The translations under genes and the position numbers were made by a program. DNA of 64,000 nucleotides from Heterotrichella gracilis (Eukaryota; Sar; Xanthophyceae; Tribonematales; Xanthonemataceae). The notes beneath the pieces are model-generated. The model did not search any database, was not told the DNA's origin, and was given only the letters and a program-made list of their open reading frames with translations. This document shows positions 1-13,274 of this stretch, piece after piece (the stretch's first letter is position 1; every line of letters starts with the position of its first letter). The stretch spans positions 32,751 through 96,750 of the forward strand of contig JAULBX010014092.1 in the NCBI GenBank assembly GCA_032358255.1, given 5' to 3'.

Positions 1-1065
1 CGCAAGGCTAGCGTCAGGAGACTTAACGAGGCTAGTGTTTAGCGCTAGTGTAAGGGGCAGTGACCCACCGAGGGCTTGGCCATGGCAGAATGGGGAAGCG
101 CGCTCAAGCAGTAAAGCCCGAAACTGCAAGCTTGAGAGCTCTGCCTAAGAGTAATGCCAGGCGTGGGAGTGTGTGGCAAGGTGTATTGCTGACTATATGG
201 TTGCAGGTGGTCTTAGCTAGGGGCTGTATGCCCCAAGCCAAACGTATGTATCACGATGCGTTGCAGGGGCCAGTGCAAAAGTGATGGCATTGCCGTTGGT
301 GGTCAACGCTGCTTTAAATAAAACGAATGCGAGTCTTTTTCTCAACTAGCACGTATGCATCCTTGCCCACAACGCGAGGTGAGTGAGCCTCACATGCATG
401 CATATTCGGGTGTGCCATGCATGCACGACGGTTACCGACGGGTTTTTCCTTATCGCTAGTCGTCTACAACCCCAAAGAAGAAAAGGTCTTTTGGCATGGG
501 TTGTGAGGGCAGGCGCCCGTTTATATATCGTCAAACAACCCATCACTCGCGGTCAGTCGAGTTGCAAAAAATGGGTTTCAAAACCTTGAACCCGCTCGTG
601 ATAAGTAAGACACAGTTCTTCCGCGACCTCGAAACCTTGCCGTGGTGTCAGAAACTGGTGTTTGACTGCTCCACTATCAAACGTTTCTCAGATTGCTGAG
701 TGACCTGCCAACTGGAATTTCATGGGTAGGCTTTCTTGGCTGGGACACATGGAGTCAGGTCGAAGCTGACTGGCAGTAGCTACTCAAAGCACAGGCCCAG
801 GAATGCCCACCTGGTTTGTTTCTTGCAACCCTTCTTGAACCCCCTTTCACGGCTGTGTGCGCAGCAGTGTGCGTTGTGGGACATCAGGACATCGCCTTAC
901 AACCTCCTTTCGCAAGTCAAGAGTTTTTGACAGGCCTGGGGCCCACTTTGGTACCCCTGAGGCAGGTTGCAGTCAGCAAACGAAACACGAGCATTTTCTT
1001 CCTCCCTGTAACGCCTGTGAAGGACCCACATCCTGTCTGCGTCCAGCCAAAGCAGCGCCAGGGCG
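1..1065. other. Left-edge non-coding stretch
   Basis: No exon chain could be built here. Short open frames occur on both strands but show no domain, no splice-consistent continuation and no codon pattern distinct from background. It may hold the promoter and 5' UTR of the membrane-protein gene that starts at 1066. Confidence 0.4.
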
Positions 1066-2686
1066 ATGAGCCCTGGGGCTGGCCCAAGCAACGCTCCCAT
1101 GGTTCCATCCAACGGCGTGAACGGGGTGTCGACCCTGTGGTTTTCCCCGTCAGCCGTGCTCCTCCACCTCATCCACACGCTCAGCAACAGCGCCCTGCTC
1201 CCATGGCGGATCTTCCTCTACACCATGTCGCTTTTCAGTGCGTTCCTGCTCTCTGCCCTCTCAGCCATCGGAGCTCAGCCTCTGGGATACGTCAGCCAGC
1301 GAAAGGTGGGTGGGTGTGGTGGCTGGGGCAGCGGGATGATTTTGCCAGACCTTTATATGGGCGTTGGGTGCCTGATTGAAGTGGCTTACACTGCGAGCAT
1401 TGGCCTGGGTGTAAGTCCATGAGCTGGCAGATCCACTCACCATGGACACAGTGTCCTTGATTTGACTACTTTCGAAATGCCCTTCTAGCTATTTGGCTGC
1501 ACCCAATTAAACGGGGATGCTGGCTGGCGCAGGTGAGGGAGGTGCAGACTGTGGTGGAGCACATGCACGCCCGGGAGGAAGCATACAGACGGAAGATGAA
1601 GGTATGAAATGCTCCTGCCCAAGTCAAAGGGTTTACTTGGGTTAATTGATGACCTACAAAATGTCTATGATGTGTGCCTAGATTGACAAGGTATTGTAGG
1701 TGGAACAGCAGATGTGTCCCCAGGTTGTGCTTGGTACCATAGCTGAAACAACATATTGACGTGCAGGAGCTGCTGAATGAAGCTGAAGCCATAGACAAAG
1801 ACAAGAAGCGGGCGCTGCTCAAGATACACAAGGTGCGTGCAGCAAGCACCACCCTCCCTGCACACCACCCCACACACCCGGCATGCGCACCCTGCTGCCA
1901 CACCACACCACAACCGTAGCCGCGCCGCGTCGCCCACCAGCGCCCCCCTTGCACCGCAGTTGCGTGGCGAGATCGGCGAGATGCGCCACCAGATGGAGGA
2001 GGTGTCGATGGAGGCGCACCTGCACAACAGGCGGATGGACACTGAGGACCTGCAGCTGCGGGAGCCCACCTCCCGCCTGGGGATGCACCTGAGCATGGTG
2101 GTGCTGGCGTTGGCGGTGTGGTTCTTCATGCAGCAGGAGCAGCCCAGCTTGCACAGGAAGCTGGTGTTCACCGTCCTCTCCCCGGTGAGTGTTTTGCAAA
2201 CCCTTCCCAAGGGCTTTGCATGGGAAGCTGGTGCTCACTGTCCTCTCCCCGGTGAGTGTGGTCTGCACGCTGAACATTTGATGGTGCTGTTTCTGGTTTA
2301 TGTTGTGCAAACCCTTCCCGAGGGTTTTGGGCATGGGAAGCTGGTTTTCCCTGTACTCTTCCCAGTAAGCAGAAGTATGTATGTGGAGTAGAAGTCAGGC
2401 ACTGCTGCTGTATTGCCATCTATGGTATCCCTGGTATCCATCTGTTCCAAGAATATCTGGAACTTTGACTACAGCAGCAGACTGAAGCGCCCTTTGCAGC
2501 GATGAGAAAGGTCTTATGGCGCTCCACTCCTGAGTAGTCTTCATAATTTGCTCGCAGGTGGCGTGGATCTACCTTTCAGCTGCCTTGCAACGGCGGGGCA
2601 TGTGGAACCCTTCGATCATTTTCAGCTTGACGTGGTTCTTGGTTGGCTTCATCATCAGCCAATCCATGCTGTCGGTCAGCCTATAG
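1066..2686 (+). CDS. Coiled-coil multi-pass membrane protein, GET1/TMCO1-like topology
   Basis: Five exons, 1066-1305, 1533-1601, 1767-1832, 1960-2184 and 2558-2686, join entirely in phase 0 to give 242 aa ending in TAG. The N-terminal third holds a hydrophobic span around LFSAFLLSALSAIGA. A charged heptad-like stretch over exons 2-4 (REVQTVVEHM, then EIGEMRHQMEEV) follows, then two or three further hydrophobic spans (MVVLALAVWFF, then FSLTWFLVGFII). A membrane span, a cytosolic coiled coil and a membrane pair is the layout of GET1/WRB, the tail-anchored-protein insertase subunit, and of TMCO1/EMC3 relatives. The sequence match to either is weak, so only the topology is claimed. ATG 1066 is the first in frame; ATG 1099 is an alternative. 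The exon 4 donor is followed by two decayed copies of itself. Confidence 0.6.
2157..2369 (+). repeat. Triplicated exon 3' end with splice donor (membrane-protein gene)
   Basis: The last ~28 bases of exon 4 plus the donor (2157-2190, CTCTCCCCGGTGAGTG) recur at 2222-2258 and, more decayed, at 2335-2369 (CTCTTCCCAGTAAG). Between the copies lies a repeated linker containing AAACCCTTCCC. Copy 2 keeps an intact GTGAGTG donor but in another phase. The exon frame stays open through all three copies until about 2391. Confidence 0.85.
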
Positions 2687-4918
2687 CAGCCTGCATTCGG
2701 TGCTTTTGGGGGGGAGCTTTCACTGGTGGCACCATCTCATAGCGGCATCACTCTCATCCCTGCTGGCTAGATGCATATTTGAGGGCAATGCAGCTTGGGA
2801 GTGGTAGGTGGCAATTTGGTCATGCAAAATACTTTATGAGCTGGTCGCAAGCAGCGCATGGCAGCGAGTAAATGACTGACAGGACAAGGCTAATAGCTGA
2901 CGTGAATGGTTTGGCTCAGCGCCGTGAAAATGCTAGCTCAGACGAGGTCACAGCTGAATTACATTTGCTTGACTTACCTTTTTGTGCAGTGTGACCAGAC
3001 TACAATTTGCAGTTGCCATGTGGCTGTCCATTTATTTGTGGCGAATTTCAAAAGGGGTGAAATTTTGCTATGTCCAGCCGAACCACGTTCTATTGTATGT
3101 GAATGACCTGCCGTAAGTGATTTTCTTTGCGCCTGACATCAGCTGCCTCGCAAGTGAGAGGAGACCATGCTGAATTTTGCCAGCCATCGTCCTTTGCTGT
3201 GGTGTTACTACCATGCATATCTGCAAACCTTTAGGTTGCAGCGTCAAACTTGTTCAACGTGAGTCCTCATGGCCCTTGGCCCAGTGCACAGTTTTTGCTT
3301 GGGCCTGGCCCATATAAGGTCAGCAGGTGGTGAGGATAGGCCATTGTAGAGGAGGCTTGGTGTTTCAGGCGTTGCTTTAAACACATCTTGTTTTCATAGG
3401 GGATATGGGTAGTTGCTGTTCCATCGTATGCATGCTTTTAGCGTTGGTTTTCTTTTTTTGTAGTTGTGCACGACAGTCCTTATGGTGAGCATCAAGCTTG
3501 GCTGTTCAACATGACGATTTTCATATCCTGTCACGTTGCTGCATGCTTGCCCACAGTGGTGAACGTTTGTTTGTGGATTGGAGGTCGCAATGCCCTGCAA
3601 GTCTCTTCCTACACTTTCCAGCTTGTAGAGATTGAAGCCAGCCCAGGGTTGGGTTTGCTCGAACATGGCACTGCAAGCTATTGTGCCTGGCCATCAGCTC
3701 TATCACGTGAGGACAGGACAACACTGCCGGGTAGTAACTACCCATATTTTAAAATTGCGGCACGGTTTTTGAAAACTGGCTTGGGAAAGTTTGAGTTGCG
3801 TGCAGCGGAAGACGTGCACGCTGTGAGGAAGCACTTGCAGTTGCTGCAGCAGTGCATGCCCTCAACAAGCAGGAGCCTGCAAAGCTTCAATCCAGTGGCT
3901 ACAGCTTCAAACCTGCAACCTGCGGGGTACCCACCACCAAATGGCTGGAAAATCAACGCTCTTTCAGGATTTCAGCATTTTTGTGTGAATCCCCGCAGCC
4001 GTGCCGGCGTGTGTCCCCAGCTTAGGCCAGACTGAAAATACGAAACATAACTGTCATTGCAAAACCCTTTTTCATTACGGTAAGACTGGCCGTCGCTTAA
4101 CTTACCAGGTGACATGTTGGGCTGCTTAACAAGGTGTTGCAACGTCCGTGAGACAGTTTTGGGTTGGCCAGTCGACAGACAGTCTGCTCGCATGTGTGCA
4201 TGTGGTACCAGTGCCGGTTCTCCTTTAGCCATAGAGCAGTCAGTTTTCGCGGAGCGTGTTGACGGCATTCGTTGACAACCAATAATAAGGCGTGATGTTA
4301 GGTTCAAAGTCCCCCACGCCTTCGCCAAGCAAGGTTGCTCGTCAACAAACGTAAGTGAAAGTGACTTGGTCAACCGGTGGCAGCCTGGCCTAGCTACACT
4401 TAGGGAAATATTGGCTAGCCAATCGCACTGCTTACGACCACATATATTATATGACTAATTAAATCCTCCTTCTATGTATCTTACTGCGGCTATGGCTGCG
4501 AACCCCCGTCGCAATGCATTCTGCGATTGAGCATGTGTGTGTGGAGCCCTGCTGGCGTGTTGCAAGCAAAGTCAGATACATTGCCGGATCAAAAGGGCGA
4601 CGGACTCAGTTATTTTGCCGTTTTTTTTGTTGGGCAGCTGTTTCTTGCACTGTCACTGCCTACTCACCTGGTTCCATTGCACAAGTCTGACTTGAAACTC
4701 TGTCAACCCAAAGCGCTAGTGGATGCAAGAGCCTTACTGTGGCTCGGTGCCACATGCTGGTACCACCACTTGCAACAAAGCAGTTAAGCGTCAAAGCAGC
4801 ATTCCATCAGCACCTCGCGAGTCCAGGCAGAGCCCTCCCTCTAACCCCACCCAACCCCCTCATCCACACACACACACACGCCCAAACCCTCCCACCCACA
4901 CCTCTCCCATTGTTCCAG
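2687..4918 (+). other. Intergenic region and probable unrecognised 5' exons of the CFAP65-like gene
   Basis: The first recognisable exon of the downstream ciliary gene starts at 4919 with one base completing a split codon. At least one upstream exon ending in phase 2 must therefore lie to the left. I could not identify it. Open frames here (for example 3466-4035) have no ASH-domain features. A short CA-rich run sits near 4867-4879. Confidence 0.4.
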
Positions 4919-7900
4919 GCCCTGGGCCAGCCTGAAGCTCCCAGAGGCAGTCAAGTGGACCCAGTGGTCCCAAGACAGCAACAACTACCAGGCTTTCGTG
5001 GTGCAGAATGTGGCCGGCAGGCCAATCACTGTGAGGTTTCAGCAGCCCAGCTCCCCTCACTTCCTGCTGTGCTGCCCCCCCTCGGTGAAGCTGGTGCCTG
5101 GAAAGTCACGCACGCTCAAGGTGAGTCATGTTGCAGAGTGCGGTATCCCCACAGCTCCTGCTGTGCTGCCCTCCCGCAGTGAAAGCTGCTGCCTGGCAAA
5201 TCGCGGACGCTGAAGGAGAGTTCTTTCAAATATTGTGTTACATTCCTTTGTAATCGTCTCCTTCCTCCAAGATCCAAAGATTCAAAAAGCATGTAAAAAT
5301 TAGTAGAGGGGTTCAAGTTTGTGTGGTATTGGGTTGAGCGTAGATAGCAAGGGGGTGAAGGAAACAAACACGACCCCGCAGGTGCTTTTTACCCCAGAGG
5401 AAGAGGTGGATTGCACAGCCAAGCTGCAGCTCTTCACAGACCAAAACGAAGCCTTCAGCATTGCCCTCCATGCCGTTGCGCCAAAACCCTCCCTCAGGGT
5501 TCCCACCCAACTCACTTTCGGTCCGGCAACAGCGCTCAACCACACAGCGCGTGTGCCCTTCACCATCTCCAACACTGGGAACAAGGCAGTGCAGGTCCAC
5601 CTCGAAACCTTGGCTCCTTTCAGCATCAACCCAGCAGCTGCCACCATCAACCCTGCCGAGGAGGTGCACTTTGGGGCGGAGTTTGTCCCTGAAGGGGAGG
5701 GCGAGTGCTTGGCAAAGCTGTACGTGGTGGAGGACACGGGGAGGTCGCATGTGGTGGAGGTAGGTCCCTGGCTATTTAAGGTTCAGGGTTTAGGGTTGAG
5801 GACATGGGAAGGTCCCGGGTGGTGGAGGTAGGTCCCTTGTATTGACACATACTGAACATGCCTGCCCGGCTTTTGCATTTGGCTGCTCCTGATGCAAGGT
5901 GTAGCCGGCACCGCATGTGACGTTACTTCTGTTCGAACAGAACTGGTGGCCAAATATGCATTGATGGTCAGACACATATTCATTATTTGTTCACTTATGT
6001 TTAAAAGTTTCTAATTTTCATGCAGCTGTCAGGCATGGGAGTGGCAGCAGGCTTTGAGCTGGACACCAATGAGCTCGAGTTTGGTTCTGTGTATGTGGGC
6101 CACCAGGCAACCCGAAGGGTTCGGATCAGAAGCACCTGCAGCACACCGATTGACCTCACAGTGCATCCCCAACAGCAGCCAATCACAGGCAGATTTGATG
6201 TGCGCCTGGCAAAGTGAGTAAAACACAGCATGCTTACTTGGGAACGCTGTGGTTGGGTTGAGTCAGTGATTGGCTCAAATACACCCTGCATGGATGCCCC
6301 TACTGCGCACAATGCAGGCTATACACAGAGCATGCAAGCCACTAGTAGGGTGTTGGGAATGCACCCCAATGGCAGTGGCTGGCAGCAGCTGTGTCCCAAC
6401 GCGTTCACATGCCAAAATACCACCCCTTGCAGGTCCACGATAGGCCCAGGCGAGTCCTCCTATGCTCTAGTCACTTGTGAGCCATGCGTGGGGGGGTCAA
6501 CTGCTCAGGAGTTTAGCATCACCTGCCAAGGAGGACAGGTGCGCCTAGCAGCACGATTACCGTATCAGGGTTTAGGATCCTATCACTGCTAATCTTGAGC
6601 AAGTGTGGCTTGCTTACTCATATGCCCTATCATCTCTTTCAAATGACTCTGGTCCCATATCTATGTGTGCAACACATATTGCTGGCCAGGTTTTCTAAGC
6701 AATTCCTGTCAGTACTCCGGACTGTCCGCCGTGATGCCAATTGCAATGCTGTATGTCACAGTCACAGCAGCATACATTGATTGACTGCACGTCAGTGTCA
6801 TAATCAGCTTCTGATATTTAAAAACACACATGATTACTGTGGATTTACAGGTGACCCAGCGTCTGCGATGCCATGTGACTGGCAAGTGTCCAGGCTTGAC
6901 CCTCAGCAGCACAGCACTCACCTTTGGGTCCTGCCAGCTGGGCAGCCAGTCATGCCCCCACAGTGTCACCTTGACCAACCTGTGCGATGTGCCGGCATAC
7001 TACCAGCTGCAGGGAGGCAGCCCCGTGTTTGTGTTTGACAGGTAAGGACACGAGAGGGTTTAGGGTCAGGGTTTTGTTCACTAGCTAGTGCACTAGGATT
7101 AGGGTCACTAAGGGTAAGGTCGCTAGGCTTAGGGTCACTAGGGTGGATACACGGACCAGGCTGGCTCTCAAATCTGGCATTTTCCTCATCCTGTGCCCTC
7201 ATTCTTGAAATGAGAGGGTGCTTACTTGTTTTGGTGTGGTTTGCCAGGCGGGAGGGCAGCATAGCACGGGGCGGCAGTGAGCGCATCAGCATCAGCTTCA
7301 ACCCCAGGCATGCCCTGGCCTTCCGAGAGGAGGTGCAGTGCTTGGTAGAGGTGAGGGTGTGGCTGCCGTTCATGGTGCATGCAGGGTGCACCTGAGCGCA
7401 CTTGCCATTAGCTTAATAGTACCGCAGGTCCAATATGATGCATGACCCATTTACAAAAATAATGTAATAACAGCCAAAATAATTATCATGTTGTTATTAA
7501 CGTGCAAGATGTAGTTCCTAATTGTGGCTTTGACCCTTGGCAGGGCTCAACAGACCCTCCTCTGAACTTGTCACTGGAGGGTGCGGCTTTTGACGCCAAT
7601 GAGCAAAGCTCAGGGTCAGGCTGCCAGGATGGCGTTCCTGCGCTGGCTCACCCGCAGTTGCAGGGCCCTGTCGTGGAAGTGAGGCCCCAGAGGCTGTGCT
7701 TTGGGGAGGCCCTTGTGGCCCCAGTGACACGGGTGGTCAGCGTACATAACACAACAGGCAAGGCTGAGTCTGTAAAAATGCGGCGTGCGATCCGTTCTGG
7801 CATCTGTTCATGCCGCAGTATGTGCTGTGCGCACGTGGTACTGAACCCACATACAGCCTGCAATTTGCGTACATGGCTTGCCCAGAACCAAATGGCAAAT

Positions 7901-10900
7901 GTGCATCATGCTTCATGGACTTCACAGCAGATTACAAAGCATTATCTCAAACATTAACATGTTGTTGCGTGCAGGAGCTACGCTCCACATCCATGCTGTG
8001 CTGTGTGCACAGTCTGTGCCGGAGGGCGCCCTGAGCATGTACCCAGCTCAAGCCGTTGCGGGACCACACGGCCAGACAGCCTTCCAAGTGGTGTTTGATC
8101 CCTGCACAGCCGGGACAAAGGACTTGTGTGGCGATAAGGTCCACTTCTTTGCACATGACGCCAAAGATCCCCAGCGGTTGGCGCATAGCGCGGAAATCAT
8201 GGTGCGCAATGCTTTGCATTTGACAGCAATTTGACTTTCAAAAACAAACTGTCCCAATATTGCAAACGTACATTTTATTGATTGCACACTTACCCGTGCA
8301 ACATTGTGCTTTCTCAAGGTTATAGCCACAAAAGCGACTTGTCCTAATTGCTCTCAACCCTAAACCCTTACCACTCACCCCTGTCGTGCAGCTTTCTGGG
8401 TATCTACAGCCCTGCAAAAAATCCGACATCAGCGTCTCCTGGTCTCCCCAGTCTATCATCCTGCCACCAGCTGCACAGCATGACACAGTTTCCCATGTAA
8501 CATCGCTCTGCAACAATGGGAAATCTCCTGTACATTATGTGGCCACTGACAGTCACGATGGTGAAGGGGATGACTCTTTGATTTTGGTCAGCCCTCCAAA
8601 AGGCAGCGTGGCTCCAGGGTCCAAGGCGCTGTTCCTCGTGTCGAGCAGTTCCAGCAAAGCACGCAGGTAGGGACGCGCAAGGGATTGACCGGCCTCTGGG
8701 GCTGGGTGCTGTCTCTTCCTCAGCCTGCGGCCCATACTTAAGATGAGGAGGGTACCATACTTTTTTTGGAAAAATGACCAAAATATTTCACATTATTCAA
8801 AGTAATTATTTATTCATTGCATGCAGGCTCCAGGGCCACGTGAGGCTCCAGCTTGCCACATTGCCGAATGATACAACAGACACAGCCGTGCCAGTATTTG
8901 CAGACGTGTATGATGCCACAGGCTGCGTGGTGTGTGAAACGCAAGAGCTCAACATGCCATCCTGCTGTATTGGCAATGTTTGCCAGCAGGACGTGTATGT
9001 TTGCAACACACGCCCAGTGCCAGTATTCTGCCAGGTATGTTTGCATACCACAGTGATTAGCTTGCCAATAAGAAAGAAAAATATGTTACGTCAATAACCG
9101 CAGTGCAAATGAAAAATAATATTCATTTTAGTGCATTTACTTGCTTACTACTGTAATACATGCGTTTCCAGAAATTTTAGTGCATTTGATTCAATTTATT
9201 CTTCTATTTGTGCTGAATCTGCAAACTTCTGTACTCTGTGAACCAACTTCAACATGTGATGATGTTGCAGTGGCAGTTACCGGTCACAGCAGCGGGCATA
9301 CTGGCTATACAACCGTCGTCTGCACAGATACCTCCTATGCAACAGCATGCATTCACTGCAACTTTCACGCCTAAGAATGCACAGCAGCACTCTTTCCAAG
9401 CCCAATGCATTGCAAAGTTGCACACCGGTACTGCTGCAGACACTGCCATGAACTTAGCAGCCTCTCATGGTGAAAATGCAACTGCCACCTGTCGAGAAGA
9501 GGAACCCAACTGTCAAGGGATAGGATCCTATCTTGATCACAACACTGTAAGTCCTCTGCATCCACCAATTTCCAAATCAAGTTTGTTCCATTTCCGTTTC
9601 AATTGCTGCAGAGCCGTGCCCATCTTGTGATGCTCTCATTCTCTGGTTGCTGGCCCATGGGGTTGGGAATATTGCATGAGAAGAATAATGCACGTGAAAG
9701 TCATTCAGTATAGTACAGGCGACAAACCAGGCCACGGCAGCCAGTCTTGATGACGAGGACGGAAATCGCATGTCGCCCCATGCTGCATGTCAACATGTTG
9801 CATGTCGCCATGCATCATGGGAACGGTCTTGCATCAATGATAAAATTAAATTTTGCACATGCTGAGTACATTTTTTTAATTTGAGACATTTATGAGAGGA
9901 GGAATATGAGTCAAATTCATCTACATTTTGTCTTTGTAATTTGTATTTAGTCTGCCTATTGAAGAATTCCAAGCAAAAAGCAACAACAAAATGGCTTTAA
10001 TTTGCAAGTTGTTTGACATCAGCTGGAAAGCAACTATAATAGTCCTGTCAGCCATGCACCCCCTTGGTGGGCCATGCAGCAGCAGCTTGACTGGTATGGT
10101 GAACGCAACCATTATGCCAGCAGGAGACCGTCCTTTGCTTTCAAATCATGGCAGATGCTGTTAGCCCACAGCTAACGACAGATGTGGAGCATTTAGCCTT
10201 TCTGGATATCCACGCGGGGGAGCGGCAATTGCAGCAGCTGCAGGTGCACAACCCCAGCTGTGCCCCAGTGAGGTGTAGGGTGGTAGTGTGCGATGAGAGC
10301 GGCGAGGCGGTGGAATCCAGCCAAGCGGTGAGTGCGCGGCATGGCGCCGGCCAGCTGCTGTGAACATCTGCGATTGTACTGCGGTGAAATCCGAGAAATT
10401 TTGAACGGTTGCACGACATGTCTTGCTGAAGTGCGTATTCAGCATGTGTACTTGAAGATTCAAAAGTGTTTTTGATTACTGACGATTTGGATGACACCCA
10501 CTGCAGGAGCCAGGATCATCTACAACTTACCAGCTTGGCAGTTGTAAGATTGAGGTCAGCCAGGAACGCAATTTGGTGGATCCAAACAGCACATGTGTCA
10601 TTGGCATCACTGCTTGCCCGTCAGCTGCAGGGCAGGAATCGAAAGGGCGGATCGCGATTGTACATGATGCATCAGCAGACATAGCTAGCTGCGATCGACC
10701 TGGAGCTTGTGATGAGCCATCATGTGCAATTCCCAGGGACCAGGACCTGGTGCAGTCACAAGAGCACATCCTTGCCAGCTGGCCATGTATTATCACAGCA
10801 GTGCACCCATTGCTGCAAGTGGCAGATGCCTTCATAAGCGGCGTCCCCCGCCACTGGACGTGGGAGCAGCTGTCATGCCATGAGCTGAATACGCAGCTCC

Positions 10901-12935
10901 AACAGCCACCTAGTGAGGTGGATGTCAGCCTCCAGCAGCAGATGACATCTGGAAATTTCAAGGTCATGAAAGCCTTGCGCCGACTTCCGCCAATCAAGCT
11001 CACGCTGCCAGACAACGTCATGGGAGGAGCATGCACCCAGGTGTCAATCACCCTGCACAATCCACTGGCCACAGCAGTGGGGTATGACATCAGCTGGCCA
11101 GCTGCTGCAGATGTCAAGCGGGGGAGCAAGATGTCAATCAGGGAGAAAGCGCCAACATACGAGGAGCTCGAAACCCAGGCTGTTTTGGAAAGTGGCATTT
11201 TCAGCATCCAACCTCAGCAGTCATGCATACCACCGAAGAGTTCAATGAATGTCACCGTCATTCACAGGTGATTCCGCACACATGTTCTTTGATGAGGCAA
11301 TACATGGCATTATTGCATTAGATGTTGGATATTTCTTATCATTCAATGGTGAAATAAATCAAATGTAATCACCTGGCTGTGCGTCATCCCTAATTATTGT
11401 TACAGCACCTGTTGCGCTGGCAACGTGTCCTGATATCTGTCACGCGCATCCGTTTGCACGCAGTCGAATTTACTATGTAAACCAGCCACCACACGTGCAG
11501 GCCGTCTCTTTATGGCGTGCACTGCCTACCTCTACTGCTGAGGGTCAACGCCAAAAAGCACATCAGGCTTGACCTGCAAGCAGCTACAAAGGTGGCTGGA
11601 TCAAGCAACCTGCAGTTCTGGGACAACCCTGTAGTGCTGCACCCCATGCCCATGGGTCGCCCCACAGCCCTGCAGCAGACGCTGTGCGTCCACAACTCCA
11701 GCAGAACAGCCTGCTCTGTGACCCTGGATGACAGCGTCCTGCACACCCTGAACCAAGCCAACTACGATTTCAAGGTCATGGAAGTGGTGGGGCCCAGATG
11801 CATGGCCATCCCGGGGAACAGCAGTGGGTACTTCAGGGTGATGTTCAACCCCATTGAACCCAAGCTGTACCAGGTGTGCATGCCTGTGTGCGCAGAGCCT
11901 GGAAGCACCAGCACATATATGCAGTTGGAGGGGGCTGGGTACGATCCACGGCAGCCAGCTTCGTCAGGGCAGCAGGTTCCTTTGGAGTCTGCGTGCGCAG
12001 CATACACTGCCCCTCAACAGACTTTGCAACACTTGGATGTTACCGGTGGGGGCGCAACCTTTGCCAGCTTCAGTCAGCAGGTAATGATGAGCCCTGCGCA
12101 GCGACACAGAATTATATTATAAAACCTATGCCATTGCATTGCATTTTATACCTCAGTTACTGGGAATGTGACACTGTCTGGCAGACTGCAGGATGTGCAT
12201 GCCATGTTGCCAAAGGCTTTTGGACTGCATGACATCGTTTCCATAAATGTACCAAATTTATTGCATTTAACACGCATGTTCCTTATGCGTGCGTATGCGT
12301 GCGTATGCGTGCGTATGTTCCTTAAAATAATATATCAACAAAATTTACATGAATTTGCTTTCTACCTGACTGCGTGTTATGCTCAACAGGTCCTTGACTT
12401 TGGCGACCAGCCTCTCGACGGCACCAGCATCAAGCTGCAGGTGGTGACAAACACGTCAGACAGACCCACCTCCTTCAGCTGGAAGCATGACATCCCGAAT
12501 GTGGCCCTGACCTTCAGCCCTAAGCAAGGTGATGTTGCGCCTGGCTCCAGCAGGGTGTGCTTCCTCACATTTCACCCAGGCCTCACGCCTCAGATCATCT
12601 CAGGCTACGTGTCGTGCCAGTTACATCAGGCTAGTAGCTGTAGTACAAGCACTGGCAGCAGAAAGGGCTCAGAGGCAAGGAGGTCTGGGCTCAAGGTCAG
12701 GAGGTCAAGCAGCAGTGTTGCTGAGCAGGCCCTGGATGCATATGGCCTGAGCAGTATGGCATGTGATGTCGTTGACGGTGATTTTCCTGCCATTAGGGGA
12801 TTTTTCCCCATCAGGCTCCGTGGGTCAATGCGCCGCAGAGCAACGAGAGCTTCAAACGGTGATGTTCAAGCTGAACAGCATCAGGCAATAGCTTGCCGCA
12901 CAACAGTGGGCTGTCCAGTGCAATACTTGAACTGA
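4919..12935 (+). CDS. Ciliary ASH/MSP-repeat protein, CFAP65-like (5' end not found)
   Basis: Fifteen exons chain in frame to about 1,479 aa ending at 12933-12935: 4919-5120, 5382-5759, 6026-6213, 6433-6538, 6851-7041, 7248-7350, 7544-7784, 7975-8201, 8392-8666, 8827-9034, 9271-9546, 10172-10327, 10507-11267, 11501-12080 and 12390-12935. Repeated Ig-like ASH/MSP signatures are visible: LEFGSVYVGHQATRRVRI, LTFGSCQLGSQSCPHSVTLT, LDFGDQPLDGTSIKLQV and several IxPxxxxxF turns. The order of segments (VKWTQW start, a GPGESS turn, FREEVQCLVE before LNLSLEG) resembles remembered CFAP65/CCDC108 proteins of motile cilia, which build the central-pair apparatus. DLEC1, CFAP74 and HYDIN are the alternatives. 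Human CFAP65 is near 1,900 aa, so several hundred N-terminal residues are missing. The 7784 donor (GTGCGA) is weak and chosen on phase. Confidence 0.72.
5059..5215 (+). repeat. Duplicated exon 3' end (CFAP65-like exon 1)
   Basis: The exon end 5059-5120 (CTGCTGTGCTGCC, GTGAAGCTGGTGCC, ACGCTCAAG) is repeated at 5150-5215 with scattered changes (GTGAAAGCTGCTGCC, ACGCTGAAG). The copy lies inside the intron 30 bp after the real donor. Its donor is lost. Confidence 0.85.
5726..5837 (+). repeat. Duplicated exon 3' end with donor and TTTAGGG linker (CFAP65-like exon 2)
   Basis: Exon end plus donor at 5726-5768 (GTGGTGGAGGTAGGTCCCT) recurs at 5796-5837 with the donor GTAGGTCCCT intact. The linker is GGTTCAGGGTTTAGGGTT, a telomere-like run. 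Confidence 0.88.
7054..7145 (+). repeat. Degenerate TTAGGG-like intronic repeat
   Basis: An intron of the CFAP65-like gene carries repeated TTTAGGGTCA, TTAGGGTCACTA and TAGGGT units with CTAGCTAGTGCACTAG in between. It resembles a decayed interstitial telomere-like tract. Confidence 0.7.
12287..12317 (+). repeat. Short tandem repeat, unit near GCGTGCGTAT
   Basis: About three units of a 10-bp GCGTGCGTAT-like motif lie in the last intron of the CFAP65-like gene. Simple-sequence expansion, no function inferred. Confidence 0.75.
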
Positions 12936-13274
12936 TGACAAACAATTTTACAAGCAAGCTTCAGTCATTGTTTCAAATTCAAGGTACAATTTTGTACAAA
13001 ATACACTAGCCTGAGCATTAGGAGCCTGAGCGTTGGAGGACTACAGGTGTGTGCCAGCTCATGCACGGTGCCAATGTTCAGTTGTTATCCTTTCAATTGT
13101 ATATGACAAGACAGTCTATCGAGAAAGATTTCAGTTGCCAGGTACGTTGCGCAATAAAATATCATTCCAACCATCAAGCGTGTACGACCGGTGCGGCACA
13201 ATTGCTAAGTATGTAGGCTTGCAGTAGCTTAGCTGGTAGATATCTTTGAAAAAATAGGATGTGATCTCATGTAA
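12936..13274. other. Convergent intergenic spacer
   Basis: A 339-bp AT-richer gap separates the stop codons of the CFAP65-like gene (+) and the HEAT-like gene (-), so both 3' UTRs must end here or overlap. On the minus strand a TGTAA, the usual green-algal polyadenylation element, occurs at 12949-12953 and could serve the HEAT-like gene. Confidence 0.35.

Noticed and set aside
3466-4035. 189-codon plus frame upstream of the CFAP65-like gene
   Set aside because: Considered as the missing 5' exon, but it has no ASH pattern and no donor giving the needed phase 2 join to 4919.
10527-11207. 226-codon minus-strand open frame
   Set aside because: It is the antisense shadow of the long CFAP65-like exon 10507-11267, which has ASH features and correct splice sites on both sides.
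12949-12953. TGTAA polyadenylation sites as features
   Set aside because: The motif is common by chance and its distance to stop codons here varies from 0.3 to over 1 kb, so individual sites cannot be called.
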